35,612 nt of DNA from positions 37,895-73,506 of the forward strand of contig JH153316.1 in the NCBI GenBank assembly GCA_000226015.1, read 5' to 3'. A program made the translations under genes and the position numbers. Source of the stretch: Mnemiopsis leidyi. Taxonomy: Eukaryota > Ctenophora > Tentaculata > Lobata > Bolinopsidae. The first letter of the stretch is position 1. Every line of letters begins with the position of its first letter. The notes below the pieces were generated by a model. It was not told where the DNA came from. It did no database searches and saw nothing but the letters and a program-made list of their open reading frames with translations. Positions 23,226 through 32,423 of the stretch are shown here, piece by piece.

Positions 23226-23729
23226 GTATGTGCCGTACTCTGCAGCTCGCCCTATTTCGCATTTCTTTGAGTATACATATGCCCTTCAAATACCTCAAAT
23301 TATGCAGATAAAATGTAACTATACTTCTAGTAAATCAAGATCAAATGTTGTCATTTTTGCCAAAGCATGCTGATTTGGAAAGATATTTTTGGTCTCCTTA
23401 AGATTGTTCTGAGTATTTAGATTTGTAGTGTAATTTCACATGCTACCGCGCCACTAGATCATGGAGCACGATTAATAGACTTTCTATTTCTGGCTGTTCG
23501 ACCTTCTGCGTTACACCAGGTTTTCTCAAAGGGTCTACAGTAAAGAAGACAAATTTATAGACATCTCCGCGCGAACGACCGTAAATTTCGCGGGCGCTGT
23601 AGATTGGACGAAGTATCGTGCTTGTATGTGCTTCGGCCCGGCTTGGTCAAAGCTGCATGTCGAACATCCGGTTGGAACTTCGATGGTAGAAATCTAAATG
23701 ACCTGCCAACCTAATTTCCTCTCTGGCAG
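23226..23729 (+). other. Receptor intron 3
   Basis: About 500 bp, GTATGT to CTCTGGCAG. Nothing else recognised inside. Confidence 0.85.
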
Positions 23730-23830
23730 GATACTACCGCCCCAACCGAAACCCCCTGGAAGAGTGTGTCGACGAGAACGAGTGTGATCGTCAGGACGGG
23801 GTCTGCTCTCAACACTGCCTGAACACGGAG
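23730..23830 (+). CDS. Receptor exon 4: linker and first half of calcium-binding EGF
   Basis: Residues 119-152. A Tyr/Pro/Asn linker containing Cys131 leads into DENEC (133-137), the calcium-binding entry of an EGF domain. Cys144 and Cys148 follow, and the exon stops inside the sequence CLNTE. The phase 0 donor GAG|GTGTGT is weaker than its neighbours. The pair C116 and C131 looks like the remnant or tail of an additional EGF, which is odd because LRP1 relatives have two complete EGF modules here. Confidence 0.88.
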
Positions 23831-24476
23831 GTGTGTATTACAGATGCGGGCGGCATCTCGGATTACTGTTTTGTGCTTGTTGAGCGTCGAAGGAGTGTGT
23901 AAGTCAGTGCACATTCGATCGGCGACATCGGGTCGTCTCTGTTCTAACCGCACATTTATCAAGTGTGTCAGCTGCATGTGTGGTGTGTACGATTGGGGTG
24001 GGTGTGAAACGAGCGTGTCTATGTTCGGCGATGTGCGGACGTGAAACCGTTGTCATCGTACCGGTTAAACCTGCTTGTCGTGTCCAAATCTGTTCTGTAA
24101 TAACCAAATACCTTAACCAGATAATGTGCTAGTTATTACGAACGTTTTAAAACCAGTTACCAGAGTTAGCAGATAAATTCTGAATTGAATGTTACTTTTC
24201 TCTGTATGACTGATAAATGTGTCCTTTAGGAAACATTTTTACTCGAGATAATTTCGAATAGACACGTTCGTATTCTCAATAAATGTACTTAATTTGTAGT
24301 GTTGAAATAGTTTTAAAAACAGTTTTAAACTATTTCAACACTACTAATTATATACGAGCCGCGAGCGTGTCTGTTCAAAATTATTTCGAGTAAACACATT
24401 TCCTTAAAGATCACATTTCGAATCACTATCCGCTGCTACTACAAATAACTTAGAAGATAAATAAAATCACCGTCAG
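23831..24476 (+). other. Receptor intron 4, carrying a foldback element
   Basis: Begins GTGTGT and ends CACCGTCAG. Most of its middle is the inverted-repeat element at 24223-24408. Frames on the opposite strand near 23711-24107 are shadows. Confidence 0.8.
24223..24408. mobile_element. 186-bp foldback (MITE-like) element in intron 4
   Basis: The left arm begins CTTTAGGAAACATTTTTACTCG and the right arm ends in its near-complement, CGAGTAAACACATTTCCTTAAAG. Homology between the arms continues inward, including GAATAGACACG with its complement, to an 18-bp near-perfect inner stem TAGTGTTGAAATAGTTT around 24297-24346. There is no ORF. The shape, a long imperfect palindrome with almost no loop, resembles the 5.76-kb element but the sequence is unrelated. 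Confidence 0.75.
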
Positions 24477-24573
24477 GGTGGATTCGAATGTTCCTGTGAT
24501 CCAGGGTACGACCTTGTCGATACGACCAAACAAAACGGAGTGTTTTCCTCCATGTCCTACTGCAGAGCTCAAG
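24477..24573 (+). CDS. Receptor exon 5: second half of calcium-binding EGF
   Basis: Residues 153-184 plus one base. Cysteines 157, 159 and 181 finish the EGF module. Joined across the intron, CLNTEGGFECSC matches the C-x-N-x4-F-x-C-x-C consensus for Asp/Asn beta-hydroxylation in calcium-binding EGF domains. The loop between Cys159 and Cys181 (21 residues) is longer than usual. The donor is GTTAGT in phase 1. Confidence 0.9.
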
Positions 24574-24773
24574 GTTAGTGCTGTGGAAGGAGCTAGATTT
24601 CTCCTCTACTTGTGTTTTTGCTGTGAAATTGTTGGGCTTACTGCCTGGCACGTTTCCCTTAAGTTCAAATCTATAGAATAACAGATAAGCGTGGTTAACT
24701 CATGTTGACATTGAATCATGGTAATCTTTCTGGGTATGAAAAAATTTAATGATTTAAATTTTATGATTTCCAG

Positions 24774-24842
24774 GTGACATGAACATCCTGATAACGGTCA
24801 GGTCCGAATTGTACCGTCTTAATGTGCCGGAGGGAAGTGGTG
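24774..24842 (+). CDS. Receptor exon 6: first strand of the YWTD propeller
   Basis: Short exon, residues 185-207 plus one base, reading MNILITVRSELYRLNV. This is the usual opening of an LDL-receptor propeller, a hydrophobic strand followed by a basic strand. The acceptor is GATTTCCAG and the donor GTTAGT, phase 1 at both ends. At 69 bp it is symmetric and could be skipped without a frame change. Confidence 0.85.
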
Positions 24843-25035
24843 GTTAGTTTGATTATAATACATCGACCATTTTCGAACAACATTTTAGTATACAGATCAT
24901 AAATACAAAGTGCTCCGTTTGTTGGTGCATAGAGATCCCTGCTTCTAAATCTTTTGATATTTATAATAACAACTGCTGAAGTGGGTTTAAAAATTAATTT
25001 TCTTCATTTTTCAACTGACTATATAATACTTTCAG

Positions 25036-25408
25036 AATCATTAGACTCTGGTGGGGCAAGATCGACCGGCAACTTTAAGTCAATATCAATGAGCGAAGAC
25101 TACGATTCCCAACTTCTAATGGCCGATTTCGATTTCGACATTAGGAACAAGAAACTTTTCTGGTGCTCTACGCCTCATTATGCACTAGCAATGTATGCTC
25201 GTGCCATCTGGGTCGCTGACCTTGGCGACAACCTTGAAAGCCTGAGAAACTCGAAAATTATCGTTAACAACATCAACTGTGACAGTATGGCTGTTGACTG
25301 GATAAATAAGCTTGTCTACTTCACATCCGAGACAAATTCGATAGAAGTGGTTGATTACGAAGGAAACAACAGACGAGCTCTGATTTGGACTGGGTTGGGT
25401 GCTCCAAG
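25036..25408 (+). CDS. Receptor exon 7: propeller blades 1-2
   Basis: Residues 208-331 plus two bases, the longest exon. It contains YWTD-type strands KLFWCS and KLVYFTSE. The phrase MAVDWINKLVYF is typical of the family, as is SIEVVDYEGNNRRALI, the linker after a blade. A longer insertion between the two blades (about residues 245-285) resembles the first propeller of LRP1. The acceptor is TACTTTCAG and the donor AG|GTAATT, phase 2. The split codon reads Arg, with Ala and Ile following in exon 8. Confidence 0.93.
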
Positions 25409-25491
25409 GTAATTTGACTCTGATTTATTCCAACCCTTCAAGTTCTGAGGCACTGATTACGGATAAACCTCCTAAAGGTCCAATAAAAATC

Positions 25492-25851
25492 GGCCCTGTA
25501 ATAAACTGACCTACTCGAACGCAGGGCGATAGAACTGGCCCTGTAATAAACTGACCTACTCGAACGCAGGGCGATAGAACTGGCCCTGTAATAAACTGAC
25601 CTACTCGAACGCAGGGCGATAGAACTGGCCCTGTAATAAACTGACCTACTCTAACGCAGGGCGATAGAACTGGCCCTGTAATAAACTGACCTACTCGAAC
25701 GCAGGGCGATAGAACTGGCCCTGTAATAAACTGACCTACTCGAACGCAGGGCGATAGAACTGGCCCTGTAATAAACTGACCTACTCGAACGCAGGGCGAT
25801 AGAACTGGCCCTGTAATAAACTGACCTACTCGAACGCAGGGCGATAGAACT
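25492..25851. repeat. 45-bp minisatellite that repeats the exon 8 3' splice site
   Basis: Eight units start at 25492, 25537, 25582, 25627, 25672, 25717, 25762 and 25807 and are almost identical (one T for G in unit 4). Each unit has AATAAACTGACCTACT (a branch-point-like CTGAC), then CGAACGCAG, then GGCGATAGAACT, the first twelve bases of exon 8. The last unit runs into the coding sequence at 25840. A splice to any earlier copy would read six codons and then TAA. The phrase CTGATTACGGA from exon 8 also occurs once upstream, at 25452. Confidence 0.95.
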
Positions 25852-26051
25852 GGACCCTGATTACGGACTGCTGTTCTACACGGACTGGGGCCTGAACACG
25901 GCCCACCTTGGCAGAGCCAACATGGACGGTTCAGACAGGAGGAGTCTGATCAACAACACATCCTCCGTGCAGATAGAGTGGCCTAACGCTCTTACTATAG
26001 ATCACCCCAACAAGAATCTCTACTGGATGGACGCCAGAATGAGGAGTATCG
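25840..26051 (+). CDS. Receptor exon 8: propeller blades 3-4
   Basis: Residues 332-402 plus one base. Two clear YWTD blades are seen: LDPDYGLLFYTDWG followed by GRANMDGSDRRSLI, and ALTIDHPNKNLYWMDARM. These are hallmark sequences of LRP propellers. The AG+G split codon gives Arg and keeps PRAIELDP in register, which identifies the last 45-bp unit as the productive acceptor. The donor GTAAGT is strong, phase 1. The next exon is 8.2 kb away. Confidence 0.94.
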
Positions 26052-26398
26052 GTAAGTTTTTTGTGGAATTGTGCCAATAAATTGTGGAATTGTGTGTAAC
26101 TCAATATCTTCACTATTTAATGATTTATATAATTATGATTTTGCTTGAGCCTTGAACGTGGATGACACTTAAGACGATTTTCATCAAAATCCGACTAGAT
26201 TTGAAATTTTTGTGTCTAATGGTCTTCCAAGGCCCTCCGCCCTAGCCAAATTTGAACATTCCTTACCTGATTGAGGAAAGAAGGGTCCTGTTGCGCCTCA
26301 TAAATAAGGTGGCGTCTATTAAAAAGCAAAGTTTGTAGATGGTTTAAAGTGGTCGGATTTTGGTGGTGGTAGATGGGTGGTTTACGGAAACCTCCGGG

Positions 26399-26700
26399 AA
26401 CGGTACACTAGCCATCATGCCCTCCCTTTCCCGATCGAGTTCTTCGAGCAAGAAGTCACTGTATGATAGCTCATTTGCAGTGGGATGACCAACACTTTGG
26501 AACAAAGTTCCTAAACATGTGAAAGCTGCTGATTCGTTTGACTCGTTAAAAAGCTGTCTCTTCGTTTTTCTTGTCTTGATACCGGACGAACCCCCGGTCG
26601 CTGGCTACGGAAGCAGCTTGTCAAATTCCTCGGTAGACTACTCGCCAGTGAGGTGGTCAGAAATCGGAAGACCTAAGAAACCTAAGTAAGTAAGGTACTA
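26399..26700 (+). mobile_element. 5'-truncated non-LTR retrotransposon (LINE) tail
   Basis: The frame starting at 26399 reads a Ser/Lys-rich stretch, then LYDSSFAVG, a TGA stop at 26486-26488, PTLWNKVPKHVKAADSFDSL, and later IPDEPPVAGY, ending at TAA 26687. The pattern SFAV-G-LWN-LP--VK---S-D-LK is the usual carboxyl end of LINE ORF2 reverse transcriptases, and the PPVxGY tail is frequent in invertebrate and fish LINEs. The 3' end is a short TAAGTAAGTAAG tail. The stop codon and lack of the catalytic domain mark it as dead. It may extend a little upstream of 26399. Confidence 0.8.
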
Positions 26701-27145
26701 GGTAGATGGCAGTGTCCGTAGCGTGGCCGATTTTCAATCACATCAAAGCGGTCTCAAAGCAATTTAACACATAGTGCGTGCCACCGTTAAAATTTGTATA
26801 AACATTTTAAGGCCCAATACGTGCCAGCCCGGTTAGGGCTACAAACAAACGTTACATGTTTAACACATTGCCTCCGCAAAGTTATTCTACGCTGTCTGTA
26901 TATTTGCGAGTTTATCACCGTTGCGCGGCGACGTATCACTTTCAAAGTATTACTCCGAGGTATTATGTCAATTTGATATTCAATTCTAATGCTTATCTGA
27001 CTTATCTTTGGTTTTAAGTTTATTTACAATTATGGCAAATTAGTTCATTCTTAATTTTTATTTCTTATGCCACTTTAAGTTTTATTTTGCGTTAACACTA
27101 TAACATTGATAGATTACGTGGCAATTTTGTCCGGTGTCGATGCAA
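26701..27145. other. Intron 8 spacer, nothing recognised
   Basis: Low-feature sequence between the LINE tail and an A-rich repeat tract. Confidence 0.5.
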
Positions 27146-27330
27146 CAATATGACAACATTATGAAAACATTAAGACAACAATATGACAACATTATGACCA
27201 CATTAAGACCACATTATGACAACAAACAACAATAAGACAACAAACCATAAAACAATATTATGACAACATTATGACAACAATTAAACAACAAATTCGTTTA
27301 AATCAACTATATATCAACATTAAGACAAAA
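27146..27330. repeat. Degenerate ACAACATTATG/ACATTAAGAC repeat
   Basis: Irregular tandem units of about 10-12 bp, such as ATGACAACATT, ACATTAAGACAACA and AACAATATGACAACATT, on a purine-biased strand. Probably simple-repeat expansion. Confidence 0.8.
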
Positions 27331-27404
27331 AAAATTTAACAAAACTATGTCAATTATTTAGTGAAACATCATGGGGATATGAACACATCGCAACGGGGGG
27401 GATC

Positions 27405-27690
27405 ATGTTTTTTTGTTTTTTTGTTTAGGTGGAAGTGATTTTTTGAAAAAACAAAAAAAACAAATAAAACAAAAAAAACAAAAAACAAAAAAAGCTAAAA
27501 AAGCTAAAAACCAAAAAGAAAAAAACAAAAAGAATATGAATATACTGTCAGATCACGATTTTTCCGTTGTTGCGTTTGTTTTTGTATAGGTGAGAGAGGT
27601 GCCAACATTTTTTGTTTTTTTTGTTTAAGTATGTAGTAGAAGTAAATTTGTGAAAAAAAACAAAAAATTAAAACAAAAAAGAACTTGAAA
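27405..27690. repeat. Two neighbouring T-rich/A-rich foldbacks
   Basis: Two units share the order TTTTTTTGTTTTTTTGTTTA, then a GTGG/GTAG-containing spacer of about 20-25 bp, then GTGAAAAAAAACAAAAAA-like sequence that can pair back to the T tract. They lie at about 27408-27530 and about 27606-27685. They look like diverged copies of one small foldback unit. Confidence 0.65.
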
Positions 27691-28430
27691 AATTAATCAA
27701 AAATGTCTTTTCATTGTCATTCATCTGCAAAAAATTAGCGACCGTAATTTTGATTCATCTCCGTACTATTTGGTCCATTCAAACGGCCCATTATCTTATA
27801 TCACTCCTTTTCGATGTGTAATGGACAATGCTGACTTTCAAAGACGGTCATGCTACACCCAAGTTTTGTTAAATTATATCACCCCTTTTTGGTTTAAAAC
27901 GACCTGAGTCCGAAAAACTAGCTTTTTATGCACTTTTTGTCTTTTGACAATTATCCCACGGTTCGTGACGTCTCAAGGGCGTGGCTTTAAATCATTTTCA
28001 GATAAAACCTCAACAAATATATACTTCAAACTTTTATTTACCACAGCATAATTATAAGTCGCTTTAGGCCCAATTATTTGTGATTCTGATTCAACTTATT
28101 CTTGTACATTGCCGAAATTTAACGCCAATTTCAGTGAAAAACGTTCCTCTTTGAGCGCTACTAACCTAGAATGATAAAATCAGATAATTAGGTGTTTGAA
28201 GGCATCATTTAAAAACTATTTTAAAGCAATAACCATGATCCGGCTCAACAGAATTCACCGGTAATAATTTGGTATTTTTATCGTTTTTCTTGAAATTTTC
28301 CCACAGTTGATGACGTCACCAGGGAGTGGTCTTTCAATATTTTTGCATGAAACCGAAACGAATACACAATTCAAATTATTATCTTTTGGACTATGTGTAG
28401 TTTTAGTCTCAACTACTTGTCATTACATTA
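27691..28430. other. Intron 8 spacer, nothing recognised
   Basis: Two loosely similar paragraphs (about 27940-28090 and 28280-28430) share phrases such as GACAATTATCCCACGGTTCGTGACGTC versus AATTTTCCCACAGTTGATGACGTC, so an old duplication is likely. I see no coding signal. Confidence 0.45.
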
Positions 28431-28526
28431 CTACCTGTATAATAACATGTTATTTGTTAAACTCTTACTTCATACCTACAATGTAAGTTAATCTTCTCAG
28501 AAGTAACAGTGTGTACTGTGTCTAAG

Positions 28527-30048
28527 CTATTTTCGTTTACCTACAAGATAATTACAGACATTGTACTCTATATTATAACTCCTTGTATACTCCAAGTCTA
28601 TTGTGTAAGGTAACCAGTCCTTCCACCACCACTTACAACCTACTACTGTTATCACTTTACCTTCACATGTACCTGTATGTGTATGATACCAGTGCATGTC
28701 TTGTGTAGAGATAACATCATGGAAGTGAATCCCACTCTCGGTGTAGTCTTCTTTGTCTATACACAGTTTTAGTGTAGTGTTATTTAATCCTTGTATATTG
28801 CTCCTCAATATAAACCCACATTCACTATCAGACTGTGTACATGATGCTGATAACGGATGTTTGAACTTGTATAAGTGTTTCCATTCTCTACCTTCTGTAA
28901 CCGTTATATCTTTGTGTCGTTTTATGATAACATTCTCGTTGTTCGTACACAATTTATCATGGTGCTTCATCTCAGTTAGTAGTGTTACGAGTATTTCACT
29001 TTGTTCAAGGTTGGAATACTTCAATGCTGATATGATGGTGTGTAAATATTGCCGTGATACTTTCTGCAGTCTTTCATTACTGCAGACTTCAGCGAGATTC
29101 GATATAAATATTTGTTGCTCCTCACTAGTTGGTGTATAATTCGAGAAAACCCAAAGTAGAAGTTCGATAACCACAAACATTGATGTGACAAGATTTTTAG
29201 TGACAGCGCTGGTAATGTCAGTCACAGTTTCACAACTTCTAAGTAGCTCCATGTATTTCTTTCTTTCAAACAGCACAGTAGTTTGTACCTTTTTCTCCTC
29301 TCTACGAGTGCTAACCAATTTCACCGTGTTGGTTATCAATTTGTAAACAATCCTCAAATCAGCTGCCGATACGTCTGCCAGTTCTGCTATAGTGTCCATG
29401 ACTTCCAGGTATAATCCCTCATTAATTTCACAACATGCTGCCAGGTTCATATTGTCCAGAACATATTTCAATTTGGGACCCAGTGTGTTCTGACCACGCA
29501 GATTGTGGAGAATGATATCAAGAAAGAGTTGTACGTGTCCTCCCCCTAGTTGTAGTAACACGTCAATCTGGGATTCCTCTAACTTGCTCATGTCAGACAA
29601 GTAGTGCCTTAACAGTGGGGAATTGTCTTTATGAGTGAACACTTCAACCAGATCATTCACCAGAACCTCGTCCTTCAATTTGTCCTTAATGAAGCAACAC
29701 TCTTCGAACAAGTACAGTTTGTCTTCTTTCGAAGAGGCAGATTTCATCTTGTCTCTTAGCCATTCGCGACAACTTTCCCTTAGCCAATCTACTTCAAATG
29801 CGGAGCCCAGTTTGTGTATTTCTTTAAACATGTTGTCTTCTATGTCTCCTAGAGATCCATTTTCGAGGAGAGTCAGGAAGTGCCTGACGGAGTCTGGTGA
29901 GAAGTCGTCTATTACATGCTCGTCAAACTTTAGGTCAACGAATAGACATTAGACGTTTGAACACTGGACTGTTGGAAATGAGGAGATCTTTTGAAACAGC
30001 TAATTGTTCTCCAGTCTTCAACTTGATAAGAACCGTAACTCCCTCCAT
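28527..30048 (-). pseudogene. BTB-domain gene copy 1, frameshifted in the BTB domain
   Basis: Intronless, antisense to the host receptor. The ATG is at 30048-30046 (MEGVTVLIK). Compared with copy 2, seven extra bases (29948-29954, a near-repeat of TAGAC) disrupt the BTB domain after about 33 residues, and the first frame stops within five codons. The other frame is then open to the TAG at 28527 (434 codons from an internal Met at 29831). The protein starts with a BTB/POZ fold (dimerisation, often cullin-3 adaptor), followed by a helical region like a BACK domain, and a carboxyl part of unknown family with a Trp-rich CKWWWKDWLP motif. It may be a pseudogene, a truncated gene using Met 29831, or an assembly error. 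Confidence 0.75.
29948..29954 (-). other. Seven-base insertion in BTB copy 1
   Basis: Plus-strand sequence reads AATAGACATTAGACGTTTG where copy 2 reads AATAGACGTTTG. The extra ATTAGAC resembles a slippage duplication of the neighbouring TAGAC. It shifts the frame of the BTB domain. Confidence 0.85.
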
Positions 30049-30817
30049 TTCTAGCCTGCAATTTATATGCTGTAATGTTTCCATGGTATCAGTTCCCTAA
30101 CAATTTTAAAGAGAATTCAAAGTAGTTACTTTGAGGGGCGTTAATAGAGATTCTGTTGACATTAGTTTTAACCAATGTGATTGACCTGCCTCATTAATTA
30201 ATATTTTAGATACAGTTTCCCAGACGGTTGAGAAAACAGTTGGTCGAGTATTTTGATCAATTACATGTTTACTTATCTTCTACATTTAATCTATAAATTT
30301 TAATAAAAGAAACAAAGATTTGTGCTGTGTATCAAAAAAACGATTTGATCTGCTTTTAAAAAGGGAGCCCTAAATTTTTACAATTTTCACAACCCACACC
30401 AACTCAGCAAAACACTGATACAAAGTCTTGAAGTGTTACAGAAAACATATTATGATCTCATACAGTCCGGCGCAGAGAGGCACCTAAAGTGTGTAATTCT
30501 ATATCCCGAGCACGTGATGTCCTGATGACATGATATTTGATATTCTGAAGTTGAGCTCGAAATTTCTCTTTTAGCATATAATTTTACAATCTGACAGGAT
30601 TAAATATTGCTGCCTATCTTCTCCTCATGATATTACACAAGACAAATAACAAGTTCGGAATGGAACTTTTGAACAGAATATATCAATTTTGAATTTGATT
30701 GAATCAGTAGACAAAGATTATAGAACCAACTTAGAAGGTACAAGACACATGCATATCCATTAGTTCTCTGTATAGACAGTGTAACCATGTGATCGACAAC
30801 ACTGTACCCTACATAAC
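30049..30817. other. 5' flank of BTB copy 1 and spacer to copy 2
   Basis: 30049 to about 30480 aligns in patches with the 5' flank of copy 2 and presumably carries the promoter on the minus strand. 30481-30817 is spacer with no recognised feature. Confidence 0.55.
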
Positions 30818-30912
30818 TACCTGTATAATAACATGTTATTTGTTAAACTCTTACTTCATACCTACAATATAAGTTAATCTTCTCAGAAGTAACAGTGTGT
30901 ACTGTGTCTAAG

Positions 30913-32423
30913 CTATTTTCGTTTACCTACAAGATAATTACAGACATTATACGCTATATTATAACGCCCTGTAAACTCCCAGTCTGTTATGTGAGGTAAC
31001 CAGTCCTTCCACCACCACTTACAACCTACTACTGTTATCTGTTTACCTTCACATGTACCTGTATGTGTAACATAACAGTGCATGTCTTGTGTAGAGATAA
31101 CATCATGGAAGTGAATCCCACTCTCTGTGTAGTCTTCTTTGTCTATACAAAGTTTTAGTGTAGCGTTATCTTCTTGTATATTGCTCCTCAATATAAACCC
31201 ACATTCACTATCAGACTGTGTACATGATGCTGATAACGGATGTTGAAACTTGTATAAGTGTTTCCATTCTCTACCTTCTGTCACCATTATCTGTTTATGT
31301 CGTTTTATGATAACATTCTCGTTGTTCGTACACAATTTATCATGGTGCTTCATCTCAGTTAATAGCGTTACGAGTATTTCACATTGTTCAAGGTTGGAAT
31401 ACTTCAATGCTGATATGATGGTGTGTAGATATTGCCGTGATACTTTCTGCAGTCTTTCATTACTGCAGACTTCAGCGAGATTCGCTATAAATATTTGTTG
31501 CTCCTCACTAGTTGGTGTATAATTCAAGAAAACCCAAAGTAGAAGTTCGATAACCACAAACATTGATGTGACAAGATTTTTAGTGACAGCGCTGGTAATG
31601 TCAGTCACAGTTTCACAACTACTAAGTAGCTCCTGCTGTTTCTGACTTTCATACAGCACAGTTGCTCGTTCCTTTTTCTCCTCTCTACGAGTGCTAACCA
31701 ATTTCACCGTGTTGGTTATCAATTTGTTAACAATCCTCAAATCGGCTGCCGATACGTCTGACAGTTCTGCTATAGTGTCCATGACTTCCAGGTATAATCC
31801 CTCATTAATTTCACAACATGCTGCCAGGTTCATATTGTCCAGAACATATTTCAATTTGGGACCCAGTGTGTCCTGACCACGCAGATTGTGGAGAATGATA
31901 TCAAGAAAGAGTTGTACGTGTCCTCCCCCTAGTTGTAGTAACACGTCAATCTGGGATTCCTCTAACTTGCTCATGTCAGACAAGTATGCCTTAACAGTGG
32001 GGAATTGTCTTTATGAGTGAACACTTCAACCAGATCATTTACCAGAACCTCGTCCTTCAATTTGTCCTTAATGAAGCAACACTCTTCGAACAAGTACAGT
32101 TTGTCTTCTTTCGAAGAGGCAGATTTCATCTTGTCTCTTAGCCAATCGCGACAACTTTCCCTTAGCCAATCTACTTCAAATGCGGAGCCCAGTTTGTGTA
32201 TTTCTTTAAACATGGTGTCTTCTATGTCTCCTAGAGATCCATTTTCGAGGAGAGTCAGGAAGTGCCTGACGGAGTCTGGTGAGAAGTCGTCTATTACATG
32301 CTCGTCAAACTTTAGGTCAACGAATAGACGTTTGAATACTGGACTGTTGGAAATGAGGAGATCTTCTGGAACAACTAATTGTTCTCCAGTCTTCAACTTG
32401 ATAAGAACCGTAACGTCCTCCAT
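30913..32423 (-). pseudogene. BTB-domain gene copy 2, one-base deletion in mid gene
   Basis: ATG at 32423-32421 opens MEDVTVLIKLKTGEQLVV, a BTB domain with the typical DLLISNSPVFKRLF and DDFSPDSVRHFLTLL helices (about residues 1-100). The next 45 residues match copy 1. A missing G between 31986 and 31987 then shifts the frame, giving a stop after 150 codons. The downstream part, 30913-31983, is open in the next frame and matches copy 1 to the last residue, VGKRK. The intact length would be close to 500 residues. If real, the product is a bare BTB protein lacking the BACK-like and carboxyl regions. Confidence 0.78.
31986..31987 (-). other. Single-base deletion in BTB copy 2
   Basis: Plus strand reads GACAAGTATGCC, whereas copy 1 reads GACAAGTAGTGCC. 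The loss of one G separates the two frames. Copy 1 is intact here and copy 2 is intact where copy 1 is broken. Confidence 0.85.

Noticed and set aside
26794..26976. 60-codon ORF downstream of the LINE tail
   Set aside because: No similarity to LINE or other proteins and it lies after the element's 3' tail.
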